Positions 1 to 7,393 are shown, counted from the first letter of the stretch. The stretch: 10,008 nt of DNA from Candidatus Puniceispirillum sp. (GCA_016778825.1 JADHOU010000036.1:1-10008); one strand, 5' to 3'. Notes: generated from the letters alone by a model not told the origin. Numbers and translations are program-made.

Positions 1-602
1 CCATAAATGATGCTGGTCTGATTGTCTGGTGTCCGGCAAGCCAGCGAAATGGTGCTGGTATGTTATATGGGCATGGGCTTGCCGCGGCTGGGCTGGATCC
101 GGCGCGATTGCTGATTGTTGATACACCAAACCCGTCACGACGTTTGGCCGCGCTTGATGATATTTTGCGAACCGAAGGCTTGGCCGCGGTTGTGATGGAA
201 TATGATGGGGTGCAGAAATCGGCTGATTACTGGATGCGGCTGGCACGACGTGCGCAGCTTGCCGCCGAAGATAGCGGCACAACAGCTTTTCTGCTTGGCG
301 CGCCAATCAGCGTTGCTGGATTTGAAACAGCTTGGCAGATCAAACCGGCGGCCGATCTTGACAGATGGTCACATTCTGCCTTGGTTCAACGCAGTGTCTG
401 GGATTTGACATTGCAGCGCGCGCGTGGTGGCAGGCCGCATAAATGCAGGGTTGGCTGGCAGGCGGGTCTTGGTCGACTGCAGGCCTGTGATCATAACATC
501 ATGGCTAATGGCAAACCGGTTCAGGCCGAATTGCCCATCGCTGACCTGTCAGCCAATCACTTGTCAGCGAGTCAATGGCCAGCGCAAGCTCTTGCCCGAT
601 AG
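1..602 (+). CDS. imuA: ImuA-like (RecA/SulA-related) mutasome accessory protein, 5' partial
   Basis: The reading frame is already open at base 3 and ends with TAG at 600-602, so 199 residues are visible and the N-terminus lies outside the window. The visible part has the ImuA pattern: a GxxLYGHGLAAAGLDPARLL segment, then a helix on which one enzyme decides 'LAAVVMEYDG', then an RLARRAQLAAEDSGTTAFLL strand-helix unit like a RecA core, and an ARGGRP motif near residue 140 of the visible part. ImuA proteins are RecA-like accessory factors needed with ImuB and DnaE2 for SOS mutagenesis; the biochemical role is not fully settled. The identification leans strongly on the neighbours, since imuB and dnaE2 follow directly, 10 bases downstream. 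After ARGGRP the last ~55 residues match nothing I recognise and fall into loose five-residue blocks. The operon promoter and any LexA operator would be upstream of the window. Confidence 0.85.
   Translation, partial: INDAGLIVWCPASQRNGAGMLYGHGLAAAGLDPARLLIVDTPNPSRRLAALDDILRTEGLAAVVMEYDGVQKSADYWMRLARRAQLAAEDSGTTAFLLGAPISVAGFETAWQIKPAADLDRWSHSALVQRSVWDLTLQRARGGRPHKCRVGWQAGLGRLQACDHNIMANGKPVQAELPIADLSANHLSASQWPAQALAR
546..575 (+). repeat. degenerate 15-base tandem repeat at imuA 3' end
   Basis: Bases 546-560 and 561-575 match at 11 of 15 positions and encode LSANH followed by LSASQ, in frame with imuA. Flanking residues continue a loose five-residue spacing (PIADL, SANHL, SASQW, PAQAL). The similarity is weak and could be chance, but the same 15-base in-frame period is clear in imuB and dnaE2. 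Confidence 0.3.
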
Positions 603-612
603 GCATGTGATC

Positions 613-2259
613 ATGCCCGTTTCCTATCGTCATATTATCTATATCCATTTTCCCTATCTGGCCGCATCGCGGATCCAGAGAGCATCTGGGCAAAGGGAAT
701 CTGGACAAAGGGAATCTGGAGCTGATCTGCCGCTTGTTATAATCCGGAAAGTCAACGGCGCTGATATTATTCTGGCGGGTTGTACCAAAGCGGCAGCGCA
801 TGGTCTTGCCGCTGGTATGCGGCTTGCCGATGCCCGCGCCTTATGCCCACAACTCAGAACCGAAGCATATGACCCGCTAGCCGACCATGCCGATCTTCAT
901 CATCTGGCTTTATGGGCGCGCCGTTATAGCCCGCTTACCGCGGTTGATGATCAGCATTGCGGAATCTGGATTGATATTGCTGGTGCCGAACATCTGTTTG
1001 GCGGGGTGCGTTCGCTATTAGCCGATTGCGCCAAACGCCTTCATCGAAGTCACTTTCGGGCGGTGCTGGCGGCGGCACCAAATTGCGGCGCGGCGTGGGC
1101 TTTGGCGCATTATGGAAAGCCGTCAGAGCGGTTAATGACCGCACCGAAACCGGCAGATGGACAGCCGGACACGGTAAGATATATTTTCAGCCGCGCCCGA
1201 TTGCGACGCCATCTGGCAGCATTGCCGCTTGCTGCATTGCGAATCGATACGGCAATCGCCGATCATATGCGGCGCGCAGGCTTGCGGGCGATTGGGGATA
1301 TTATTGGATTGGCGCGTGCGCCATTGGCCGCGCGTTTTGGTCAGGATGTGCTTCTTCGGCTTGATCAGGCGCTTGGCGATCAGGATGAAAGCTTTACAGC
1401 TGTTAGCCCGCCAAAACCGCTTTATATATGCCGTCAATTTGCGGAACCCATTGGCGCAGCTGATGATATCAAGGCGATGATTCGCCAATTGGCAAGTGAA
1501 ACAGCCACTTTGCTTCAACAGGCCAGATTGGCAACACGCCGTTTGCGGCTTGGCTGGCAATTGGTTGATGGGCTGGTTTTTGCACATGATGTGCATCTTT
1601 CGCGGCCAAGCCGTGATGTGACTTTATTTCACCGCTTGCTGGCCAATGCCAGCGACAAGATCAACCCTGAATTTGGTCTTGAAATGGGCTGGATGGAATC
1701 GCTTGATTGCAGCCCCCTTGCGCCACTTGATGCGGCTTTGCCGCATATGATGTTGCAGCGCCATGATGGGGTTGCAGGCGAATCCTATGCCAGCCTTGTT
1801 GACCGGTTGGTGGCACGTCTTGGCTATGGTGCCGTGGTCAGATTGGCACCGCAAGCCTGCTGGCAACCCGAAGCGGCGCAATCGTTTGAATTGCCTGATC
1901 CAAGCCAGATTTTCACCAAAACGGACGAAAAATCAGGTTGGCTTGGTGATCCGGCATCAGGCACTGCGCCACCACGCCCCATTCGCCTTTTGGCCTATCC
2001 GCACCCTGTTGATGTTGTCGCGCTTCTTCCCGATCACCCGCCAGCGCAATTTATCTGGCGGCGGCGAATTCATAAAATCATTCATGCCACAGGGCCAGAA
2101 CGGATTGCCCCTGCATGGTGGCAGGCACCCGCTGGCAGTCGCACCCGCGATTATTTTCGGTTACGCGATGATCAGGGGGCAGGGTTCTGGCTATATCGTG
2201 AAGGTTTGCCAGAACGTCACGAAACCCCATCTTGGTTTTTGCATGGGTTTTTCGCCTGA
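613..2259 (+). CDS. imuB: ImuB, inactive Y-family DNA polymerase-like mutasome scaffold
   Basis: This is a 548-residue protein, close to the usual ImuB length. ImuB is a Y-family polymerase relative that does not synthesise DNA but links DnaE2, ImuA and the sliding clamp. The N-terminal strand IIYIHFPYLAASRI (residues 8-21) occupies the place of the Y-family metal-binding motif but lacks the aspartate. The second motif region, GIWIDIAGAEHLFGG, keeps D121. Typical ImuB signatures follow: AAAHGLAAGMRLADARALCP, an HhH-like segment near residue 220, and the C-terminal ImuB domain from about residue 455 (RPIRLL...ERIAPAWW...TRDYFR...FWLYREGL...WFLHGFFA). I chose ATG 613 because the open frame back to 424 lies inside imuA and does not resemble the family; GTG 607 is a possible alternative. 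Only a weak AGG precedes it, so translational coupling to imuA is likely. The stop TGA overlaps the dnaE2 start. A perfect 15-base duplication inserts QRESG twice after the first strand. Confidence 0.93.
   Translation: MPVSYRHIIYIHFPYLAASRIQRASGQRESGQRESGADLPLVIIRKVNGADIILAGCTKAAAHGLAAGMRLADARALCPQLRTEAYDPLADHADLHHLALWARRYSPLTAVDDQHCGIWIDIAGAEHLFGGVRSLLADCAKRLHRSHFRAVLAAAPNCGAAWALAHYGKPSERLMTAPKPADGQPDTVRYIFSRARLRRHLAALPLAALRIDTAIADHMRRAGLRAIGDIIGLARAPLAARFGQDVLLRLDQALGDQDESFTAVSPPKPLYICRQFAEPIGAADDIKAMIRQLASETATLLQQARLATRRLRLGWQLVDGLVFAHDVHLSRPSRDVTLFHRLLANASDKINPEFGLEMGWMESLDCSPLAPLDAALPHMMLQRHDGVAGESYASLVDRLVARLGYGAVVRLAPQACWQPEAAQSFELPDPSQIFTKTDEKSGWLGDPASGTAPPRPIRLLAYPHPVDVVALLPDHPPAQFIWRRRIHKIIHATGPERIAPAWWQAPAGSRTRDYFRLRDDQGAGFWLYREGLPERHETPSWFLHGFFA
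691..720 (+). repeat. perfect 15-base in-frame tandem duplication in imuB
   Basis: CAAAGGGAATCTGGA occurs twice back to back at 691-705 and 706-720 without a mismatch, encoding QRESG QRESG (ImuB residues 27-36). The preceding bases 682-690 (GCATCTGGG, ASG) look like a decayed third half unit. It lies in the loop between the first beta strand and the following PLVIIRK strand, where extra residues are likely tolerated. Confidence 0.9.
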
Positions 2260-5200
2260 TGGCCCTATTGCGTAAACAAGGCCAAGCCGCATCACATGCG
2301 TTGCTTGGCTGTTATAGTAATTTTACCTTTTTAAAGGGCGCATCGCATCCTGATGAAATGGTGGCACAGGCGGCCGCGCTTGGGTGGGCGGCGGTTGGCA
2401 TTGCCGATGTGAATTCGCTGGCCGGTATTGTGCGGGCGCATGTGGCGGCGCGTGATCACCAGATCAGGCTTGTTGTTGGTGCCAGATTACGCCCTGCCGA
2501 TGGTCCTGATATTATTGTTCATCCGTGTGACCGCGTTGGTTATGAAGCTTTATCAATGCTGCTAAGCGAGGCCAATATGCGAGGCAGCAAAGCCGCGCCA
2601 ATTCTCTATCTTGCCGATCTTGCCCGCCTGCCAGCAAGCACCGCATTGCTGGTCATGCCGCCGCGTCATCCAGATGCGTATTACCAAACGCATTTGCAGA
2701 CCATTCGCCAGATTGCCAAAGGGCAATTATTTGCAGGGATTTGCCTATATCGTGATGGGGCTGATGAGGCACGATGCCAGATGTTAGCGGCAGCGGCAGC
2801 GGCGCTGGGGCTGCGGGTGGCGGCAGCGGCAGATGCGCTTTATCACATTCCTGATCGCCGCCCGCTTGCCGATGTTCTGGCGTGCATCCGTGAAAAGCAA
2901 CAGCTTGATGATGCTGGCTATCTTATTTCGCGCAATGCCGAACGCCATTTGATTGATTGTGCCGAGGCTGAACGGCGTTGGCGGCATGTGCCAGATGCGC
3001 TTGATGGGGCAAAAGCGCTTGCAGATTTATGCCATTTTTCAATGGATGATTTGTCTTATGAATATCCTGACGAGCTAAAGCCAAGTGGACGAACCGCCAT
3101 GCAGGAACTGGCCTTCCAGACATGGCGCGGCGCTGAAAAACGCTATCCTGATGCGATCCCTGATAAGGTAAGTGCCTATCTGAAACATGAATTGATCTTG
3201 ATCGAGCGTTTGAATATTGCGCCTTATTTTCTGACCGTCTTTGATATTGTTCGCTTTGCGCGGGGGCGCGGTATTTTATGTCAGGGGCGCGGTTCGGCGG
3301 CGAATTCGGCGGTTTGCTATTGTTTGGGCATTACCGCGGTTGATCCTGAACGATCGCAACCCTTATTTGAACGTTTTGTCAGCGAGGCGCGTGGTGAGCC
3401 GCCAGATATTGATGTCGATTTCGAACATGAACGCCGCGAAGAAGTGATCCAGCATATCTATGCAAAATATGGCCGGAATCGTGCTGGCCTTACCGCCAGT
3501 GTGATTACCTATCGTCGCCGCAGCGCATTTCGCGAAGTGGCAAAGGTGTTTGGCCTTAGCCGTGATGTTCAGGCGGCCTTGGCTGGCGAGGTATGGGGGC
3601 GTGAAAAAACCGGCCTTGATGCTGCGGCGCTGGCCGCGGCGGGACTGGATGCCAATGACCGGCGACTGCGGTTGGCTTTACAATTAGTGGCCGATATCAG
3701 CCGGTTTCCACGGCATTTGTCACAACATGTTGGCGGGTTTGTGATCACCCGTGGGCGGCTTGATCATCTATGTCCGATCAGCCCTGCCGCGATGGCTGGC
3801 CGTACCGTGATCGAATGGGATAAGGATGATCTTGATGCGCTTGGCTTGTTAAAAGTCGATGTGCTTGCGCTTGGCATGCTAAGCTGTATCAGGCGCAGTT
3901 TTGATTTGCTTCGTACGCATTATAACCGGCATTTAACGCTAGCATCATTGCCGCCTGAAGATATGAAAACCTATGACATGCTATGTCGGGGTCAATCGGT
4001 TGGGGTTTTTCAGGTTGAATCGCGGGCGCAGATGGCAATGTTGCCGCGCCTGCAACCGCGCTGTTTTCACGATCTTGTTGTGCAGGTAGCGATTGTCCGC
4101 CCGGGCCCTATTCAAGGCGATATGGTTCATCCTTATTTGCGGCGGCGTGCTGGTTTGGAAAAGGTGGATTATCCGTCAGATGCGTTGCGTGATGTTCTTG
4201 AACGCACGCTTGGTGTGCCGCTATTTCAAGAACAGGCAATGCAGATTGCCATTGTTGGGGCGGGGTTTTCAGGCGCTGAGGCCGACCAGCTGCGCCGAAC
4301 GATGGCGACGTTCAAAAAACAGGGAAACATAAGCCATTTCCGAAATAAAATGATCAATGGCATGATCGAGCGCGGCTATGATGAAGCGTTTGCCATTCGC
4401 TGTTTTCGCCAGATCGAAGGCTTTGGCATGTATGGCTTTCCTGAATCACATGCGGCAAGCTTTGCGCTTTTGGTCTATGTGTCGGCATGGCTGAAATGCC
4501 ATTATCCAGATGTGTTTATCTGTGCCTTGCTGAATGCCCAGCCGATGGGGTTTTATGCACCATCGCAATTAATTGCCGAAGCCAAGCAAAACAATATTAC
4601 CATCCGACCCGTTGATGTGAATTTTTCAGGCTGGGATCACCGTCTTGAAAGCGACCCTGACAATCGAAAGGGTCATCATGCGTTACGGTTGGGCTTGCGA
4701 CTTGTCAAAGGGCTGGCGCGCGGTGAAGGTGAACGGATTGCCGCCAGCCAAATAGCTGCCAGCCAAATAACCAATGGCGGAAAACAGGCTGGGTTAAGCT
4801 TTTCCAGCCTTGATGATGTCATGCGAAAAGCCGATGTATCGGCAAAATCATTACAGGCCATTGCCGATGCGGATGGTTTTGCCAGCCTTGCAATTGAACG
4901 GCGACAGGCATTATGGGCAGCACGCGGGCTGGCACGTCACCGGCTGCATGATATGCCATTATTTGCCCATGCTGGCCGCCGGCATGAACGGCTTGCGGGG
5001 AATGAACCGGTGATTGAATTGCCGCAAGCCGAACTTGGTGAAAATGTGGCCGAAGATTACCGCAACCTTGGCCTGTCATTAAAAGCGCACCCCCTCGATT
5101 TACTGGCAAAGCCGCTTGGTCTGGCTGGGTGGCAGCTTTGCAGCCATGTCCAAAATGCACCTGACGGGAAACGACTTCGCATCGCTGGTCTGGTGACGAT

Positions 5201-5480
5201 GCGTCAACGGCCCGGCACCGCCAGCGGTACAGTTTTCATAACGCTTGAAGATGGGCAGGGCACGGCGAATGTGATTATCTGGCCAAAATTAACCGAAACC
5301 TATCGCGAGGCATTGTTGCGGGCGCAGGTTTTAGGGCTGGTTGGCCGCGTCCAACGCCAGCAGGCGGTGATTCATATCATTGCCGAATCTCTATTTAACC
5401 TGAACGGGTTTTTGCGTCATATCGATGCCAGCAGCGGCAGCAAAAATGCCGTTCGGATGAAAAGCAGAGATTTTCATTAA
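2259..5480 (+). CDS. dnaE2: DnaE2 (ImuC), error-prone C-family DNA polymerase III alpha subunit
   Basis: This complete 1073-residue polymerase performs the synthesis step of ImuABC translesion mutagenesis. The N-terminal PHP domain starts YSNFTFLKGASHPDEMVAQAAALG (near residue 25), as in DnaE2 rather than DnaE1, and has GIADVNSLAGIVRAH where DnaE1 has metal-binding TDH. The palm carries GRGSAANSAVCYCLG and PDIDVDF, with catalytic-motif aspartates D383, D385 and D387; a further aspartate, D534, lies in LLKVDVLAL, matching E. coli PolIII D401/D403 and D555. QVAIVRPGPIQG, LFQEQAM and GFGMYGFPESHAASFALL are strongly conserved polymerase segments. An HhH region (LRLGLRLVKGL) is near residue 810, an OB fold spans about 965-1040, and the protein ends with the DnaE2-typical SRDFH. 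ATG 2259 was chosen because its A is shared with the imuB stop (TGATG), implying coupled translation; a TTG at 2232 inside imuB is less likely. A 15-base tandem duplication lengthens a loop after GEGERI. Confidence 0.96.
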   Translation: MALLRKQGQAASHALLGCYSNFTFLKGASHPDEMVAQAAALGWAAVGIADVNSLAGIVRAHVAARDHQIRLVVGARLRPADGPDIIVHPCDRVGYEALSMLLSEANMRGSKAAPILYLADLARLPASTALLVMPPRHPDAYYQTHLQTIRQIAKGQLFAGICLYRDGADEARCQMLAAAAAALGLRVAAAADALYHIPDRRPLADVLACIREKQQLDDAGYLISRNAERHLIDCAEAERRWRHVPDALDGAKALADLCHFSMDDLSYEYPDELKPSGRTAMQELAFQTWRGAEKRYPDAIPDKVSAYLKHELILIERLNIAPYFLTVFDIVRFARGRGILCQGRGSAANSAVCYCLGITAVDPERSQPLFERFVSEARGEPPDIDVDFEHERREEVIQHIYAKYGRNRAGLTASVITYRRRSAFREVAKVFGLSRDVQAALAGEVWGREKTGLDAAALAAAGLDANDRRLRLALQLVADISRFPRHLSQHVGGFVITRGRLDHLCPISPAAMAGRTVIEWDKDDLDALGLLKVDVLALGMLSCIRRSFDLLRTHYNRHLTLASLPPEDMKTYDMLCRGQSVGVFQVESRAQMAMLPRLQPRCFHDLVVQVAIVRPGPIQGDMVHPYLRRRAGLEKVDYPSDALRDVLERTLGVPLFQEQAMQIAIVGAGFSGAEADQLRRTMATFKKQGNISHFRNKMINGMIERGYDEAFAIRCFRQIEGFGMYGFPESHAASFALLVYVSAWLKCHYPDVFICALLNAQPMGFYAPSQLIAEAKQNNITIRPVDVNFSGWDHRLESDPDNRKGHHALRLGLRLVKGLARGEGERIAASQIAASQITNGGKQAGLSFSSLDDVMRKADVSAKSLQAIADADGFASLAIERRQALWAARGLARHRLHDMPLFAHAGRRHERLAGNEPVIELPQAELGENVAEDYRNLGLSLKAHPLDLLAKPLGLAGWQLCSHVQNAPDGKRLRIAGLVTMRQRPGTASGTVFITLEDGQGTANVIIWPKLTETYREALLRAQVLGLVGRVQRQQAVIHIIAESLFNLNGFLRHIDASSGSKNAVRMKSRDFH
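4740..4769 (+). repeat. 15-base in-frame tandem duplication in dnaE2
   Basis: Units at 4740-4754 and 4755-4769 differ at one base (GCC versus GCT in the first codon) and encode AASQI twice. They sit in DnaE2 after the HhH-like GEGERI segment, at a point where family members usually run directly into the next helix, so the duplication extends a loop and should be neutral. Confidence 0.85.
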
Positions 5481-5519
5481 AGATTAATTTTGAACATGAT
5501 GACGCAAATAATGATTGTG

Positions 5520-5524
5520 GGAGG
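5520..5524 (+). promoter_or_regulatory. strong ribosome binding site of the GFA gene
   Basis: GGAGG lies five bases before ATG 5530 and is the best Shine-Dalgarno match in the window. It fixes the GFA start upstream of the in-frame TGA; the internal TTG at 5623 has no comparable site. The motif sits in the 49-base gap after dnaE2, where I see no convincing promoter or terminator. Confidence 0.75.
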
Positions 5525-5529
5525 AATCT

Positions 5530-5973
5530 ATGGCTCATTTCAAAGATATCGTCATCACCAAAGATAAAATTTATCAAGGCGGGTGACATTGCAGGGGGGA
5601 CCGGTTTTGCCTAACCAGCCCATTGCGTCAGGCGTTGATTTGCCATTGCCGTGATTGTTTCCAGATTGCCGGCCTTAGCTGGGGTTCGACCTCGGTTCCG
5701 GATGCCAGCTTTGAGCTAACGGCCCAGCAAACGCTTGGCTGGTATGACAGTTCGGCCTGGGCCAAACGCGGATTTTGCCGAAATTGCGGTGCTTCGTTAT
5801 TTTATCGCCTAAATGGCATCGCCCGAACATCAGTTGCCATTGGCATGCTTGATGATGCCAATGATATGGTGATTTCTGGCCAGATTTTCGCCAATAGCCA
5901 CCCACATTGGGATCGGCTGCGTCCTTATGATTTGCCGCATCTTGATGATCAGTTTTGGGGTAAAAAATCTTAA
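5530..5973 (+). CDS. GFA-family zinc protein with in-frame TGA at a metal-ligand position (candidate selenoprotein or nonsense mutant)
   Basis: Reading from ATG 5530, behind a strong RBS, gives 18 residues ending IYQGG, then TGA (5584-5586), then in the same frame HCRGDRF...LICHCRDCFQIAGLSWGS to TAA 5971-5973. This is 147 residues if the TGA is read, a normal GFA length. GFA proteins (glutathione-dependent formaldehyde-activating enzyme and relatives) have GG-C-x-C, C-x-C-x2-C and C-x2-C zinc motifs. Here these are TGA19-H-C21, C38/C40/C43 and C83/C86 (KRGFCRNCGAS), so the TGA replaces exactly the first structural zinc cysteine. The C-terminal GMLDDAND...IFANSHPHWD segment also fits the family. 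Everything downstream is intact, which argues against an old pseudogene. The options are UGA read as selenocysteine, or a recent TGC/TGT-to-TGA mutation or base-call error. The substrate is unknown, since most family members do not act on formaldehyde. It may be co-transcribed with dnaE2, 49 bases upstream. Confidence 0.7.
5591..5626 (+). promoter_or_regulatory. candidate SECIS-like hairpin downstream of the in-frame TGA
   Basis: The RNA can fold with GGTT (5603-5606) pairing AACC (5613-5616), C5602 with G5618, GGG (5597-5599) with CCC (5619-5621), and GCAG (5591-5594) with TTGC (5623-5626). This leaves an apical loop UUGCCU that starts 20 bases after the UGA. Bacterial SECIS elements sit inside the coding region just after the UGA, with the loop roughly 16-37 bases away and a G early in the loop. 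The distance fits. The loop G is third rather than first or second, unless a U-U mismatch closes the loop. This was folded by eye and the energy was not computed. Confidence 0.35.
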
Positions 5974-5979
5974 AGCCTT

Positions 5980-7371
5980 TTAGCCGCGTGATGTTGGCGA
6001 CACGGCAATGGCAATGCAGGGCCGTCCAGCGGCAAATAGCGCCGCGCAGGCTGCCCGCGCCTGATCTTCTTCAAGATCATTAAATCGAACACGCCATAAT
6101 GGAATCGCGCCACGCGTGACAAGATGCAAATTTGCCGGTGTCATGCCAAGCACATCATCGGCCGCACGCCGTGCCACAATCGCCGCGCGATGCGCATTGA
6201 CACGTTGGGCAAAATTACCAATTTGCACGCTCCAGCTTGGGTTCTCATCACTGGCAGGGTCGGCAGCGCTTGCGATATCAAGCTGGATAAATTCGGTCTT
6301 TTTTGGCGCTGTGGCTGGCCGGATCTTGGTTTTATTGACTGGCAGGCTTTCGGGCAATTTGTCGCCGCGTTCGGGTGGTGCCACTGGCAAGGTTGTCGGC
6401 ATGGCAAGCACGGCACGCCGAACCGCGATGGTTTTAACGCGTTTGAACTGATTATCTAGAATTTGCATCATATGGCGGTCGCGGCTGCGCGATGTTTTCC
6501 CGCCAAACACAACGCCAATCAGCCGAACACCATTGCGTTCTACCGTGGCAACAAGATTGAATCCCGATGCATTAATATAGCCTGTTTTGATGCCATCTGT
6601 GCCGCTATATTTTGCCAACAGATTGTTATGATTGCCATATTTCCGGCCTTTCCAGTTAAAGCTTTGGGTGCTGAAATACCTATAAAATTGTGGAAAATCG
6701 CGCCGCATAGCAACCGCCAGAACGGCCATATCACGCGCTGTCGATTTCTGCCGACGGTTTGGCAGGCCTGAGGCGTTCTTGAAAACCGTATGCCGCATGC
6801 CCAGAGCCTTGGCCTTGCGGGTCATGCGTTTGGCAAATTTGCGTTCCGTGCCAGACAGTTTTTCAGCAATTGCTGTTGCCACATCATTGGCCGATTTTGT
6901 CACCAACGCGTAAATGGCCTGTTCGGCGCTGATTGATTGACCCGGTTTTAAATATAATTTGGATGGCGAACGACCAGCGGCTGTTTTGGAAACCGGAATC
7001 CGGCTTTTCAGCGTCATACGTCCCGCTTCGATATCTTCAAACAAAAGATAAAGCGTCATGATTTTGGTCAAGGATGCCGGATAGCGCAGATTATCGGCAT
7101 TGCGCGAAAACAGCACTTTACCAGTGGCTTCTTCAATGACGATTGACGCATATTTACTGGCTTTAGCCTGCGTCGCCAACAGACCAAACCCAACCATAAA
7201 GATAATCATCATTGTTAAAAGAGATTTACCGAGGCGGAAAAACCCAAGCCGTGACAAAGCCAAAAGGCTGGATTTTATCAAAAATAGACATTCGTCACCA
7301 CGGCGATTGAGTGACCGGAAGGAAGGATGCTGCTTGCTCAGTAGCGTCTTGGCTACATTTGATCGTGCCAT
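5980..7371 (-). CDS. D-alanyl-D-alanine carboxypeptidase (S11 family penicillin-binding protein) with C-terminal SPOR domain
   Basis: This is a serine D,D-carboxypeptidase that trims the terminal D-Ala from peptidoglycan pentapeptides in the periplasm. From ATG 7371 (463 residues), the three active-site motifs are S100-L-T-K103, S160-A-N162 and K262-T-G264, all intact and correctly spaced. A hydrophobic stretch at about 53-68 followed by AKA (69-71) looks like a signal peptide cut before SKYASIVIEEATGKVL. After a proline-rich linker (about 320-375), a SPOR domain (about 379-457, SWSVQIGNFAQRVNAHRAA...) probably targets denuded septal glycan. The start is uncertain: ATG 7428 has no RBS, ATG 7371 follows AGGACAGG, and both give an unusually long N-region before the signal core; a non-ATG start further in is possible. 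The gene is convergent with the GFA gene, with six bases between their stops, and divergent from clpS. The S11-SPOR architecture is common in Alphaproteobacteria. Confidence 0.93.
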   Translation of the reverse strand: MARSNVAKTLLSKQHPSFRSLNRRGDECLFLIKSSLLALSRLGFFRLGKSLLTMMIIFMVGFGLLATQAKASKYASIVIEEATGKVLFSRNADNLRYPASLTKIMTLYLLFEDIEAGRMTLKSRIPVSKTAAGRSPSKLYLKPGQSISAEQAIYALVTKSANDVATAIAEKLSGTERKFAKRMTRKAKALGMRHTVFKNASGLPNRRQKSTARDMAVLAVAMRRDFPQFYRYFSTQSFNWKGRKYGNHNNLLAKYSGTDGIKTGYINASGFNLVATVERNGVRLIGVVFGGKTSRSRDRHMMQILDNQFKRVKTIAVRRAVLAMPTTLPVAPPERGDKLPESLPVNKTKIRPATAPKKTEFIQLDIASAADPASDENPSWSVQIGNFAQRVNAHRAAIVARRAADDVLGMTPANLHLVTRGAIPLWRVRFNDLEEDQARAACAALFAAGRPCIAIAVSPTSRG

Positions 7372-7393
7372 TAAGGCCTGTCCTGTTCCGAAA

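Noticed and set aside
1..602. LexA operator for the imu cassette
   Set aside because: imuA is cut at the window start, so its promoter is not present, and no operator was found within the sequence.
424..612. Longer imuB reading frame starting at 424
   Set aside because: It lies inside imuA, has no ribosome site, and encodes sequence unlike any ImuB N-terminus.
2784..2835. GCGGCA-rich simple repeat in dnaE2
   Set aside because: It encodes an alanine-rich helix typical of this part of DnaE proteins and is explained by codon bias.
5457..5477. Inverted repeat ATGAAAA / TTTTCAT at the dnaE2 end as a terminator
   Set aside because: The 7-base stem is AT-rich, overlaps the coding end and has no following T run, so a functional terminator is not supported.
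5584..5586. UGA read as tryptophan by a variant genetic code
   Set aside because: imuB uses TGA as a true stop at its conserved C-terminus, other tryptophans are TGG, and the family position is cysteine, not tryptophan.
5584..5599. Frameshift or indel error in the G6 run as explanation for the broken GFA frame
   Set aside because: Family sequence is in the same frame before and after the TGA and the G run, so no indel is needed. Only a single-base change or recoding can explain the stop.
5623..5973. Shorter GFA protein starting at TTG 5623
   Set aside because: It has no ribosome site and would lose the GG-x-x-C motif, whereas the same frame continues upstream through HCRGDRF to a well-placed ATG with GGAGG; only the TGA interrupts it.
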